Below, in pieces: positions 47,301-58,585 of a stretch of 64,000 bases of DNA. The stretch is from positions 186,001 through 250,000 of the forward strand of contig CADCXA010000006.1 of assembly GCA_902806565.1 (NCBI GenBank), in the 5' to 3' direction. The notes under the pieces are model-generated. The model was not told where the DNA came from, ran no database searches, and worked only from the letters and a program-made list of their open reading frames with translations. Each line of letters starts with the position of its first letter. The first letter of the stretch is position 1. Position numbers and translations under genes: made by a program. The stretch is from Hypoxylon rubiginosum (taxonomy: Eukaryota; Ascomycota; Sordariomycetes; Xylariales; Hypoxylaceae).

Positions 47301-47343
47301 TGTACTAGACAATTTCCACGGTCCTTAACTTCGAAATCTCTCC
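44340..47343. other. 3-kb gene-poor region
   Basis: No coding frame has family resemblance. A TATAAAG-like site lies near 44785 without a recognisable gene after it. A 13-bp direct duplication (ataagacgaatgg) lies near 45071-45097. One copy of the shared TACCTA motif is at 46127. Confidence 0.5.
46127..46148 (+). repeat. Second copy of the 22-bp TACCTA motif
   Basis: Identical to 38204-38225 and in the same orientation. Confidence 0.6.
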
Positions 47344-47589
47344 TTAGCGACCGCCCCACTTCCAACTGGAACCCGGACTCGTCGATGGTGATGTGGGGTG
47401 GCTAGAGTCGCTGCGGTCGCTGTCCATAGATCGCTTCTCGGGTTGAGGCGAGGGTGAGCGGCGAAGGTATGTAGAAGTGTATGTGGTTGTTGTCGTGTTG
47501 CTTTGCGGCTCGCAAGTTGTCTGGCGCGTCTGGAAGGACTTGTAGATTTGTTTGCACAAGTGTGCGGACATGGTGTAGGTGGGCGACAT
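47344..47589 (-). CDS. Small Ser/Thr-rich hypothetical protein
   Basis: An 81-codon frame starting MSPTYTMSAHLCKQIYKSF has a Ser/Thr/Pro-rich second half ending SSWKWGGR. No domain is recognised. It has one tidy start, biased low-complexity content and a plausible leader upstream, so a small real gene is possible. It could equally be a chance frame. Confidence 0.35.
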   Translation of the reverse strand: MSPTYTMSAHLCKQIYKSFQTRQTTCEPQSNTTTTTYTSTYLRRSPSPQPEKRSMDSDRSDSSHPTSPSTSPGSSWKWGGR

Positions 47590-50478
47590 GGCGATGTAAA
47601 TGATAGAGGATATGTAGACTCGAGGCCTTGGCTTGATCGCGTGACAATACGCTTGTATGTTGGAAGATTGCTTCTTTGTATGTACGCGGAATGCTAGTAG
47701 GGCGACTTGGCGCTGTAGATACGATAACGAATAGACAGTAGCCGGACGGGAGATGGATATATCGGTGGAAATAGTAGAAAGGAAAGAAGAAAACGAGTGG
47801 TGGGAGAGGGCAGAGTTTTATTTGCCTAAGAAATCGAATTAAAATTTCCCATTGATTATTCCTGAAATAGAACATATGATTCGACCCTGACACACACACG
47901 CACACACACACGCATACCCACGTATATACCCACGAACAAACTCAGCTGGGTTTTTTGGTTGAATTCCCTGGGTTAGTACATAGATGACGGGAGCAAAAAG
48001 GCTCCAGAAGGGTCTGTCCCCTGACAGACTCAAGAGACTTCCACCTCAGCCCCTGCGTAGTGGGTGGAAAGGGGCAGGCAGAAAGGCAGACAGGGCGCTA
48101 GCTTTACCATTTGACTGGACAGCTTTTAGCCCAAGTGGTGCTAATCGGCTGTCGTGTCGATCGGGTAGCCCCGCTCCATCAGGTCACCCACCCCCCTAAA
48201 ACGGCTACTGCACTGGTCTCTAGCCAATCAAGAGCTCTATAATTCCCATTACGCAGCGCCTAAGCCAAGCTTATGTGACTCTGTATGAGCTGATCCGGAT
48301 CGTACGACCAACTCACCTGGACTTAAACTCCTCCCACTGATTCGTATTTTGTATTTTTCCAACCTGCAAACTAAAAAAAACTACACACCATTCTCCCACC
48401 ATTTTAAAATCGGGGAATCTCTAAACGACGTGCGTTATTAGGTCGCGCGATCTTTATGAACGATGAGCAAAGGCTATCGAATTGGTTCCCGCAATCCTTT
48501 CCAGTGCGGCGCAACTCTACCCACAGATTATCCAGACTACCGTACTACTAAGTATGTACCCACAGACCGTTAGGCGTTTACCGAAAACATCAATTCCAAA
48601 GGCCACGCTACCCACATTTCGATCGTGGGCCGCCTACACGTCCTTCCCGTCGTCGGGCCTCGAAACGGGGTTTCCTACTTGGGAGCTAGACGGGGCTACT
48701 TCGGTAGTCTAGACCAACCTGACCGTTGACAGAGTGAGGTTTCACTGCTTGCGCTTACATGCGCGTCCACGGCCTGCCGTCTATCGTCTACCAGCGGCCG
48801 GAGTGTAAGACCACCTTTGCAGGAGGAATGTAGGATTAGAGGAGTGGTGTCGCTCTGAGTCGGCTATCTTCGACACCACCTGCCCAAGCTCTGATCTGCC
48901 CACACACGCGTCCTAGAGATTAAATTAGATTGCTTTGTTTCACATCCGGTAGTTGGCTGTCTCTTCATATCGATTCGGTACAGGTCTACCCTGCACCGGG
49001 CCCCGCAGGCATAATTATGCCTCGGGTGGCTTGCAATGCGGCTAACGTCATCCCTTGCTAAACTGAGCCCATTGTCGCTAATGTCGTTAGCTCTCTTATT
49101 CTCTTATTGTTACCTATCTCGTCTCGTGACACTCTTCTAAGTTGAGACGTTCAAGGTTAATCCGACCTGATTTGCCAGATCGACTGTACATCCTGTACAT
49201 CATCTAGCCCTACCAGAGAGCTAAAACACTCTTATCAGCCGCATCCTGCGCCTCAACTGTTTCTCCGCTAGCCAGCTGAGATTCGTCGAATGAACCCTAC
49301 CATTGCACTATATCCGTGTCTACGCTGTTAACCACCGCCATGATGGGTATCTCTTATCTCCATCAACCCTACAGCGCCGAAGTAGCATGAATAATAGGGT
49401 GAGGCTTCGTTATTTCCGCTCAGTCAGCTATCTCAATACTGCGACGGTATCAATGCACAATAGTAGCCTACACTTAAGCTTACGTGCGTGAATACTTGAA
49501 GCACACAGTGAGGGTGGAGCACACTCTGAGCAGGCTCAAATATGGTGCAACCTAACGCAGTGTAACTTGTTCTTTGAAAAGCTGTCATACCAAACTCGCT
49601 CGGTAGGGGTGAATAAGCATATCTACTACACTCTAGACTACAGACTATATCGCTCACAGGCTTGGAGAGGAAGCGTCTGAGGTGATTCTCAAGGTTTATT
49701 ATCTATTAGGTTTCTTTGACTAGAAGGCTGACTACCTGCTATGTACTACGCACTTCGCAGCTGCATGCTTCGGACATGCCACACATCAGAACTAGGGGGA
49801 CGTTTGTGGGTATTAGAAAGACGAGCACGTACGTCGATATCTAATTCATGCTTGAAAGTAGGGCTTCATTAGAATACTATTTTTTAGGGAGGCTAGCTTT
49901 CTAACATTGTATAACAGGTTAGAAGGAGAAGGCACTACTCTAGAACTGGGTGAATTGATGCAGTGGTAGGGGAAATTTCCCATCTTTTTCCAATGGCTTG
50001 TTTATGAAGCTGGGCACGAGGAATATCTGCCCACTCCGATGACATGCGGTGCCTTTCAAGTTGCAATGCGGCCAGCATGAGGACGCAGATTGCCATCCGA
50101 ATGTAGGAACCCTTCCTAACTTTCGGGGAGCTTCCCGCGAGGTTCTGAAATCCGGTACACGCTACTATAGAAGAATACAAGCGCTGGCGTGTTTGCTATT
50201 CATGGTCGGCCCACCTTTTCACCTTTGAGCTTCCAACGTGGTGTGACCATCACCTGGGGCACGGCGCAATCATACCACATGCAAGGAGGAGGAGCCGTAA
50301 ATATTCGGCTCGGACAGCGCCAATCGCCTCTCCTAAGAGCGCACCTTTCGTGGATAGCCCGATGGAAACATTCGACAGCGGGGATTCTCACTGACACATT
50401 AACACGACGGGGTCGTATGCTATCGGCCGAACATGACAAGATTCCTTTTCTACGTACGAGAGATTAAGTGAAGAGTTG
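47590..50478. other. 2.9-kb gene-poor region
   Basis: Frames here are short, overlapping and featureless. It includes a CA-type microsatellite (47890-47912) and the 3' side of the minus-strand esterase gene. I see no transposon or RNA gene. Confidence 0.5.
47890..47912. repeat. (CA)n microsatellite
   Basis: About eleven CA/CG dinucleotides (cacacacacgcacacacaca) occur in a row. Confidence 0.8.
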
Positions 50479-51825
50479 CTACGACCGCCCGGTCCGCTCC
50501 GTGAACGGCTTGGGCTTCCACAGCGCCTTGACGCCGAACCACCACAGCTCGTCCTGCCACGTGTTCCAGTAGTGCCCGCCGAACGGCGTGACCCGCGACA
50601 CGAACGGGATATCCAGGGCGCTGAGCGCCGCCTGCAGCTCGCGGCCGTTCTCGAAGACGAAGTCGTACAGCCCGTACGCCACGAACAGCCCCCTGTCGGC
50701 GAGCGCGGGGTTCGCCGCCAGCGTCTCGTTGTCGAGCGTCGGCCGGTCGGTCGCGGGCGAGAACATGCCGTAGTAGTCGAAGTAGCCGGTCGCGTTGACG
50801 TACATCTCGTACGTGAGGCGCCCTCCCCACGACAGGCCCGCGAACGCGCGGCACGAGGGCTGCGCGCAGACGTTCTCGACGTTCGCCTCGACCCAGGGGA
50901 ACAGGTACCGCTGGTAGTTCTCGCGGATGTGGTCCGAGGTCGGCAGCGGCGCCACGTTGGACTTGTTGCCGTAGATGAAGCGGGGCAGGCTCGAGTCCAG
51001 GTTGTAGAAGGACGGCATGACGACGACCGTCGGCTCGACGTGGCCCCCCGCGATCAGGTTGTCCATGATGTGCGACATCCGCCCCAGGTTCTCCCAGTCG
51101 TTGCCGTTGCCGCTGGCGCCGTGCGACAGGTACAGCAGCGGGTACGTCTTCCCTTCGATCTTGCCGTACTCGGCCGGCAGGTACAGCCCGAAGTGGTGCA
51201 CGTCGGGGGCCGGGTGGATCGACCCGGGCGACGTGTAGTTGACGGACCTGACGGTGCCGCGGTACCTATGGGGAGCGGGCAGCGCGTAGTCGAAGTCGGC
51301 GCTTATGTCGTCGGTGCCCTGGAAGCGCGCGTCGTACGGGACCTGGAAGCTGGACGCCACCTGGTCGCCCTGGACGTTGATAAAGGGAGGCACGTCCGGG
51401 TCGATGACGAGCTGGCCGGTCTCGATGCCGCAGGCAGACGCGGAGTCGCAGTCGACGAGGTACGCGTAGCTGTAGATGCCGGAGGGCAGGGGCGTGGTGT
51501 ACGTCCACACGCCGTCGTCGCCGTCGGCGTTCGTCATCTCGTACGGCCACTCGTACCCGTCCTCCGGGCTGCCGAAGCTGACGTAGAAGTCGCCCGGCTG
51601 GTAGTCGCGCGGGTCGTACCACGCGCGCGACTCGAGCGTCGTGTGGTACTGGTCCGTGAACGCCTGCAGGCCGCCGCCGATGAGCACGCGGCTCGCCGTC
51701 GCGTTGACGTACTTGAAGTCCACCTCGTAGCCGGTCGGGCCCTTGTCCGTCTTCCGCACCGTCACCAAGGCGGATGCTCTCCAGGCGCACAGGGCCAGCA
51801 GGCTCAGAAGCTTATTATGGAACAT
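50479..51825 (-). CDS. Secreted esterase, esterase D / feruloyl-esterase-like alpha/beta hydrolase
   Basis: A single-exon gene of 448 residues. Residues 1-19 are a signal peptide (MFHNKLLSLLALCAWRASA), so the protein is probably secreted. Residues about 20-160 look like an immunoglobulin-like/CBM48-type N-terminal domain. The C-terminal alpha/beta hydrolase belongs to the PF00756 (esterase D, enterochelin esterase, XynZ-type feruloyl esterase) group: LYLSHGASGNGNDW (oxyanion-hole loop, 232-244), AGLSWGG with nucleophile Ser332, GLYDFVFENG with probable Asp388, and FGGHYWNTW with His418. A likely role is hydrolysis of ester-linked plant cell-wall substituents, but the substrate cannot be read. 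The coding strand is strikingly GC-rich, with codons ending almost always in G or C, unlike the flanking DNA. This may be strong codon bias or an incoming gene. The long plus-strand frame over it is an antisense shadow. Confidence 0.85.
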   Translation of the reverse strand: MFHNKLLSLLALCAWRASALVTVRKTDKGPTGYEVDFKYVNATASRVLIGGGLQAFTDQYHTTLESRAWYDPRDYQPGDFYVSFGSPEDGYEWPYEMTNADGDDGVWTYTTPLPSGIYSYAYLVDCDSASACGIETGQLVIDPDVPPFINVQGDQVASSFQVPYDARFQGTDDISADFDYALPAPHRYRGTVRSVNYTSPGSIHPAPDVHHFGLYLPAEYGKIEGKTYPLLYLSHGASGNGNDWENLGRMSHIMDNLIAGGHVEPTVVVMPSFYNLDSSLPRFIYGNKSNVAPLPTSDHIRENYQRYLFPWVEANVENVCAQPSCRAFAGLSWGGRLTYEMYVNATGYFDYYGMFSPATDRPTLDNETLAANPALADRGLFVAYGLYDFVFENGRELQAALSALDIPFVSRVTPFGGHYWNTWQDELWWFGVKALWKPKPFTERTGRS

Positions 51826-53154
51826 CGTGGCGCTTCTCCTTGGAGTATATACCTACAACAGGCAGCTGGGGGTTAACCGGCGGTGCATCTTCGCTTTTTA
51901 TAAAGGCGCCTAAGGCTTTGAGTTCTTCGGGCCTTGCTTGGCGTGGATGGAGGACATCCCGAACGGCATCCCGTATTCTCTCAGTCAACTACATGGCCTC
52001 GGTTGGCTCTAGATGCTAGCCTAATCCGTGTAGCTTTTCTCGGCTGAATTGCCCACGAGGCCCACAAGGCCCCGACCCCGAGGGGAAAACTCCACGGCGA
52101 GCTTTTTCCAGAATGTCACCTTGCCTGCCGGAACCAAGACTGACCTAGTCTTCCCCGCGTTTTTCCCCAAACTGCTTTTTGCTCCTCCCGTAACCCCTGA
52201 TGGGCTCGGCGGCATCGCGGTTGATATTCAGAGGTTCAATACGTCACAGCTTCCAATTATGGAGAGGCGTAAGAATAGTCGGCTTAACTTGGCTTGATCC
52301 CATAAGCCAAAAAAGAAGGTTTCTTTTCTCCAAATATCATTTGTCTTAAAATAACATCTAGGTACCATCAATGAACCCGTGGGTTGAATAGCGTATCAGT
52401 AAGCTTATAAGAATTTTCTAGTGTTTAAATAAAAGGATGCTGAAGAGAATCATCGAATAGTAGCATATAGGAGCCCCTCAATTATAAGTATCTGAGCTAG
52501 ATCAAACATTCACTTCCTTGTTGATAGTCACCTCCATCTTATCATCTCCAATGGTCCGCCTACATCACCTTCGATTCTGTCAGTCAACTAGCGAAGTTCG
52601 TACCTACCTCCTAATTGGTACGTGAGGGATATGCCTCCAAGTCATGGTTCACGGTCTCAGCGAAGTGGAAAGAATATATACCCTCTAAAACTAAAATAAA
52701 ACCTAAATGTTATGCAGTTGGCTTCCCTGTATATATACAGACTATCTGGCAGCTGCCATTTTTCTTTGAAGGAATTATCACATTTTACCTTAACCAATAT
52801 CGCCATAACACTTCACTAAGTCCCCTCAGGCTCTCATAGAGCCCCCCAGACTCCGTAAGGGTCACTAAGGCACCCACAGAGTCCTAAGGACCCCTTGGGA
52901 GTCCATAGGAGGTCCCCTGGGCTCCGCATAACAAATCTAAACAACCAAAAAGCTAAACCTATAGCAAATAAGGAACGATCCTTATGGTAGAAATCAATTA
53001 AACATCCTGTCATTTATCGGAGAAGTTTGGACTCTGCTTGAGCACGTACGCTCTATGGGAATAGATCTAACCGCCGGCGGCTTCAATGTAACTGCTCCGA
53101 GTTGTTCCGTGACGTACTGGCACGGAGGTCTCTTCAAATTCGTGGAGCAATAAT
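51826..53154. other. Intergenic, no gene
   Basis: The first few hundred bases are the esterase promoter. The 52800-52930 stretch is rich in short palindromic blocks such as agtcctaaggacc and ccttgggagtcc. No coding region was recognised. Confidence 0.5.
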
Positions 53155-53749
53155 TTAACCAAGGAAGAATCGGCCAAGTGCGCCGTCTTCCCCGCCATCG
53201 AACCAGCCGTGAAGATCGCCCATAGCAGCAAAGTGTCGCGCATACTCCAAGCCTCTCCGGCGTTCGCTTTCGGTCCGTTCCCAGGTCCATTCAGATAGCT
53301 TGGCATCGCCCGGCCGTCCGGCACCTACACTAGCCGACTCCGCCGGCGTAAAGCTCCCTTTAGTGTCGTCAGAAGTCCACCCGCCGGGACGCTCCGGCAG
53401 CAGTCCGCTCGCCCCGAGCATGGTGGCAGGGTGGATGGTAAGCCGGCCGAGCTTGAAGACGTACGTAGTGATGGCGGTGGTGAAGATCTTCTTCTCCCAG
53501 TCCCGGGGCTCGCCGGGCTTCTTCCTCGTGGGGCCGCAGTCTTGGGCGTCCCACGACCGCGGCATCACAGCGCCCTTCTCGACGAAGTGCGTCATGAGGT
53601 AGAGCCACTTGCGGTCCCGTGCAGAATGCTGTGTCGGACTCGGTCATATTGAGCTTGTATATTGCGTATGCACATCCGGGAAGTAGTCCCAGCAGAGCCA
53701 GTCGAAACCACACAGCGGTTGGATTACGAGAACCGTTATGGGACGCCAT
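53155..53749 (-). CDS. Hypothetical protein, doubtful reading frame
   Basis: Two adjoining minus-strand frames look coding. The first starts at ATG 53749 and gives a membrane- or signal-like start (TAVWFRLALLGLLPGCAYAI). The second continues RDRKWLYLMTHFVEKG and ends at 53155. They are offset by one frame around 53610-53640, so there is either an unrecognised short intron (a CACAG acceptor is at hand) or a frameshift. A third frame to 53067 also encodes a hydrophobic segment (RDTLLLWAIFTAGSMAG), which makes a second frameshift possible. I do not recognise the family. Its neighbour is a 5'-truncated MFS gene in head-to-head orientation, so this may be a decaying gene. Confidence 0.4.
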
Positions 53750-53898
53750 GGTGAGTCTCACGATTAAGGCTGACCCGTAAAAGCGATGCAGGAAGGTAGT
53801 TGCTACTTTCGGGGAGAAGCGAGAGACGGTGCACTAGTATGAGGGTAAGTCACCAAACGTGGTGTCCTTGGTGTTTAGGAACAACGAGGGCTTAAACA

Positions 53899-55220
53899 AT
53901 GATGTTCTCAAGCAATGTGATGAGTGCTTTGGCTCTCCTCCTGGGTCCTATCATTGGAGGAGCTATAGCAGCAAACACGACATGGAGGTGGATCTTTCTC
54001 ATCAAGTCAGTACCTCTCGACTTGAGTTAGTATGAACCAAGTACCGTTTTCTGATGCTTATTGTTTTAGTGTTCCCATTGGAGTGGTTGCCTTTGTAATG
54101 GCGCTGATCTCGATCCCTTGGAGGTTTCCATACCACAGTCAATCGCATCCTCACCAATCCGAAAAACGCCAAGGGATATCATCAAGAGCAACCCTCGATC
54201 GAGTGGATTTACCAGGAACTCTACTTCTGTTGTTCGCCACACTAGGATTGACGGCTGGATTCGAAGAGGCCGACTCACTATTCCCGTGGAAATCAGCCTA
54301 TGTTATCAGTTTGCTCACAGTTTCAGGGATCTTATGGATTGTGCTACTGATTTGGGAGCGATATGTGACGCTTTCTAACAAGGTGAGAGAACCAGTATTG
54401 CCTTGGAGGTTTCTGGTCAATCGCCAAATGGTAGGCCTTTTATGGTAAGTTCCTAAGCTCTTCAAAAGTACGAGTCGAGCTTACACGAATTATCAAGCAA
54501 TCAATTCCTCCTGGGGGGCCCAACATTGATCGGCATGTTTATCCTCCCTCAAAGGTTCCAATTAGTATATGGAATTTCTGGCCTCGAAGCAGGTGTCCGG
54601 CTGATACCATTCTCGCTCGCTATCCCCGTTGCGACCATTTTCGCAGCCAGCATTGCCGGAAAGTGGAAGGTACCTCTTATGTATATTTTTATTATCGGTT
54701 CTTGCTTCCAGATCACTGGGTTTGCCTTTTTGAGCACGCTGCCTTCCACTCTTTATATTCCCACGCGGATGTACGGGTTTGAAATTCTCGCTGGGTGGGG
54801 ATGTGGGATGCAGTTTTCGCTACTTTCTGTTGCGATTCCTATCGTGAATGAAAGCCGCGATCGTGGTACGTTTACTATTCTCATCTCAGCGAGCTAAGTC
54901 TAACATTTTCAGCCGTCGGTATGGCAGCCGGAGCCCAGTTCAGGATGATAGGCAGTACGATAGTTCTGACCATTTCAACCTCGGTTTTCAATACCTACAT
55001 GCGAGGTCAGTTGAGTGCCATCTTAGGTACTACGGATATTGGAGCCTTGACCAGCTTGAGCAGCTCTGTGAGCTCCCTCCCCATAGAATTAGCCGAACAG
55101 GTCAAGTTCGCTCTTTCGAAGGGTTATAACCACCAGACACTCGTTTTATGCATCTCAGCAGCATTGCAAATCCCCGCTGCGTTGCTTCTCTGGCGAAACA
55201 ACAAAAAGCTAGTAGTCTAG
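53899..55220 (+). pseudogene. 5'-truncated MFS transporter, DHA2-like (14-helix) type
   Basis: Exons 53899-54005, 54070-54444, 54498-54865 and 54913-55220 join in phase with GT-AG introns of 64, 53 and 47 bp and give 385 residues. The sequence begins inside the transporter: ALALLLGPIIGGAIAANTTWRW is motif C before helix 6, followed by INVPIGVVAF and IDLPGTLL-like VDLPGTLLLLFATLGL. Later parts include LLGGPTLIGMFILPQRFQ and the final GAQFRMIGSTIVLTI. Family members are about 550 residues, so roughly the first 150-170 residues (helices 1-4) are missing. A TAA at 53893-53895 stands just upstream in the same frame. Splice sites are preserved in the rest, which suggests recent loss of the 5' end by deletion or rearrangement next to the head-to-head hypothetical gene. 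Confidence 0.75.
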
Positions 55221-56251
55221 AGTATTATATCAACGGAAGGGCTATATACTTCTGGGTGCAGAAAGAAGCGTACCTTAACTCGATAGTAGGTGCAAGGAAA
55301 GCTGCTATTTAGGTTATAATTTGGATATTGTAGGACAGCTCGTTACTCAGGAGGCTTGCTCTCATTATACAACATTCTCTCGTTCGGGGTTGGATTGGTC
55401 TTTTCTATTAGCTGGGGAATGTGTCTCACGTTCTTCGAGATAATTCAGTTGTAGATTGAATACTTACGCTGCCTTCGGCTCCCTGTGCCTATCAGGCACT
55501 GTATATTAATTATTTAGTAAAACGAGCAGGACTAGCAATATTATCCGCGCTAATTATATTTAATTTATCGATTTTAAAATCCGGGAACGGCAATTCTATT
55601 TTTCAGATCTATTTTCTTGTTAGAAAATCGTTAATTTAATAGCCATTAACCATCTTTCTCATGGGTAACATACGCTATATCCTTGTAGTCTATTAGGTCA
55701 TGCTGGAAGGCTGTATCACATATCTTAGAATGGAGAGGGCACTGCACAAGCAGAGACACGGATGCTTCTCAGACGCTGTGTTACACCCTCACTCCAACAG
55801 AACTTCTCATTGGTGTGTATTCTTAGCGGGCTGCAGAAATGCTATACTGCTTGGCCATCATTTCACTGACCGTATTTGGCTTATTGTGTTTGGGGGCCGT
55901 ATCTGCAACGTCACTCATAGTTGGGGCCAAGATTCACCGAATCTATAAATAAGAACCTTACTTTCTGTCAGGTAACTAGGTACCAGTTCGGCTCTCACCA
56001 CCTTCGGGGGTTTACTATATCGGTCCTAAGTCTATATAAACCCTCCCTACCGATAGCCCTGGGAGCCCTCTCTATTAGTCTGTGACTAACCCTTCCAGCA
56101 CTTTCATTCCAAATATCCACTGCTCTTTCGGTCGCCTATCCTTCTCTATATCGAAGTCGTCGGAGGCAGTAGAGCATCCACTTTCACCCAACATCAGACA
56201 TTCTCATATTTCCATTCTCTCCCCAGCCGGCGAAAAATCAATACCATTAGT
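55221..56251. other. Intergenic
   Basis: No gene is recognised. The last 200 bp (tatataaaccctccc near 56033 and a pyrimidine-rich stretch) look like a promoter and leader for the SDR stub that follows. Confidence 0.5.
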
Positions 56252-56472
56252 ATGGCTATTGAGGGAAACGCGTTAGTCATAGGCGGCGGTAAGCTCGCTT
56301 GAGTGTTTTAACTGCCATGAGATCGCAGTGTCGTAGCTAATACGAGATCCCGAACTGACTAGGGAGTGGAATTTGCAGGGCTACAGCCATTGCATTCGCC
56401 GTGGAGGGAGTTGCGAGGCTTCTGATAGCCGATGTCAACCTGGATGCTGCTATGAAGAGGAGACTCGCTTGA
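56252..56472 (+). pseudogene. Short-chain dehydrogenase (SDR) N-terminal stub
   Basis: Exon 1 is 56252-56288 and exon 2 is 56363-56472, with a 74-bp GT-AG intron. The joined 48-residue product begins MAIEGNALVIGGGSGICRAT and continues to LLIADVNLD. It matches the Rossmann start of classical SDR enzymes, including the glycine-rich NAD(P) loop (GGGSGI, with Cys where Gly is usual) and the acidic ADVN end of strand 2. A TGA at 56470-56472 ends it, and no catalytic YxxxK region follows. It is a truncated relic of a roughly 250-residue oxidoreductase. Confidence 0.75.
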
Positions 56473-57060
56473 ATGGTTCGGGGAATTCTCCTTTGTCCCT
56501 CGGTTGCTCATGACAAGAGTATGTAAGCGTCAACCATAGACTTTTGTGCATTGCAAACGTGCATACATTTGCCTAAAACACTTTTATCCTAGAATTGATT
56601 GCTCTTCATACCCTGTTTTGTGGACCTTTGGCTGAAATAGTTACTATAGCGTAGCCAAGCCCTTTCCACGTGTAATTCTAGGGTCATCTAACGAGATAGA
56701 TAGCCACCTAAATGAACGCTACAAATTTATAATAGAAGTAGCACGGCCCCTGAAGCAACACGTCGAATAGGAGAGTGCATATGGGGTTAAAGCACTTCCC
56801 CAGGTACTTTAAAGAAGTCCGTTCTTATTAGTATATATATTTGTTGAATTGTTGATCCGTACGTAGGAAGTAGATAATCAGTACGTTTCCTTTGAGTCAT
56901 GTTACTTAAAATTGCTTCTAGGTGACACTTATACTTTGTTCGTTGACCCATGATTCCTGATATTTTTGCTTCTACCCACGGACTCAGCTCCCATTTCTGT
57001 GGTGGAGGGTACAGTTGACCATGATACCATATATGCGCATTCCTTTACGCCCAGTCTCGA
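56473..57060. other. Intergenic
   Basis: No continuation of the SDR was found in any frame. The 3' side of the GST gene lies here. Confidence 0.5.
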
Positions 57061-57934
57061 TCACTTCCAAAACTTCAAATTATACCCACCCCCCTTCTCC
57101 AGCGCCCTCTCCCACGCCGGCCGCGCCGTGCACCTAGCATGGAACGCCTTCAGCCTTGGGTACTTGTCGAAGTCCACCCACCCCCACTGCATCGCCCAGT
57201 CCACGTACCACAGCAAGCAGAAATCCACGCGCGTCGGCTCCGCCGTGCCCATGAACCACTCGCGATCCTTCCCCTCTCTCACTTTCCCCTCCTCCTCCGC
57301 CGAGCTATCCGTAGGGGCTATTACTAGCTGCGCATCCAGATACGCAAACAGCGTCGCGAGCTCCGCGTCGAGGAACGCGCGGTCCAGCGCGTACCGCACC
57401 CCCTTGATCAGCGGCCGCGCCAGCGCCGGCGCCTGCCGCACCAGCAGCCCGAAGATGAGCTTGAGCATGAGCATGGGCGCGAGCGTGGCGCCGCCGAAGC
57501 TCAGCAGTTGGTCCTCGCGCACGGCGTCATCCTCCTTACCGCCAGCGCCAGCGCCGGACGAAGCGGGAAGCCGGAACCGCGCGCCCTCGTCGTACGCGCC
57601 GATGAGCCACAGGGCGATGGCGCTGCGCTCGGCGAGCACGCGCCCCGCGGGCGTGACGAGGGTCGGCGACTTGCCGAGCGGGTGCACGTCCTTGAGGGGG
57701 GGCGGCGAGCGGTTGTCCACGCGCTTGTGGATCACGAGGTCGTACTCGATGCCCAGCTCCTCGAGCAGCCACAGGGTGAGCTGCGATTGGGAGTCCTGCG
57801 CCGCTTTGCGTTTTAGCATTTGGAAAACTGGCATATCATCCCCACGGCTTGCCTCATAACTCAGGTATACAGGGGTAGGGAGGTGGGGAGTGGCTTACTT
57901 CCAAGTGATGCAAGGTAGGCTTGCCGTTTGCCAT
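57061..57934 (-). CDS. Glutathione S-transferase
   Basis: Predicted cytosolic enzyme that conjugates glutathione to electrophiles. The two-exon model on the minus strand, 57934-57899 and 57795-57061, gives 256 residues with a 103-bp GT-AG intron. The tiny first exon supplies MANGKPTLHHLE, the first beta strand of the thioredoxin-like domain, and joins DSQSQLTLWLLEELGIEYDL. The conserved cis-Pro region is GKSPTLVTP and the glutathione gamma-glutamyl contact is the ERSAIALWL motif. The C-terminal helical domain includes PTRVDFCLLWYVDWAMQWG and RLKAFHARCTARPAWERAL. Without the first exon, a start at 57834 (MPVFQML) would lose the first strand, so splicing is favoured. Most of exon 2 is strongly GC-rich, like the esterase. 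It sits next to SDR and MFS remnants, perhaps survivors of one former cluster. Confidence 0.85.
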
Positions 57935-58585
57935 GGTGATTGTTCTAATACGGCACTTTGCGATTTACATTAAATATTGTGTTTGGAGAAAAAAAAAACC
58001 TACAGAAACGCGGAAATGCGACCCCTATCAAAACGCGGCACGAACCGTTCATACAGGGTATCGGAGATAGGGGATCGTCAATCTGAGACCGCGTGCGTTT
58101 GATAGCTGCTTATTACATAATCAGGGGTTGAAAGCTACCCCAGCATGAGGGTATTGTACACCAGCGTGTACAGGCTATGAAAGGTATAGAGAATACCTCT
58201 AGCGACGCAGTTCTCAAACGAAAGCTCTGGAGTCAACCATTATAAGGATCCTTGGCTATTGTCATAATCCAATCTCAGCCGAGGTAGTCGTCCAGGCACT
58301 CACAAGGTAGTTAGATTATAACCGATTTATTGTATTCTCGACGAATTTAAAAAGCACAGCGCAATCTTCGCCTGCCTCTCAGCCGTCAAAAGTGTCTAGG
58401 AATCCATCTAGACTAGCCATCTACCATGTACAAATAATCCCAACACAGCACGCTCCTAGCAATGCCGCGAATCACTTTCCCGCCGTAGCAGACACACTCC
58501 GAACGCCGAGCATCGTCATCCGTGCCGTAAAAAACCGTGAGAGCCATAGAAATGATGTAGCAAGACCTGTTTCCAAGCCCAGCGA
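57935..58585. other. Intergenic between GST and RAD52
   Basis: This stretch is the GST promoter and the RAD52 3' flank. No additional gene was recognised. Confidence 0.5.

Noticed and set aside
50476..51876. 466-codon plus-strand ORF
   Set aside because: It is antisense to the esterase; high GC3 in the esterase leaves the opposite frame open, and the translation is an Arg/Val/Gly-rich shadow with no motif.
56966..57859. 297-codon plus-strand ORF
   Set aside because: Antisense to the GST gene and Ser/Arg-rich; the minus strand has clear GST motifs.
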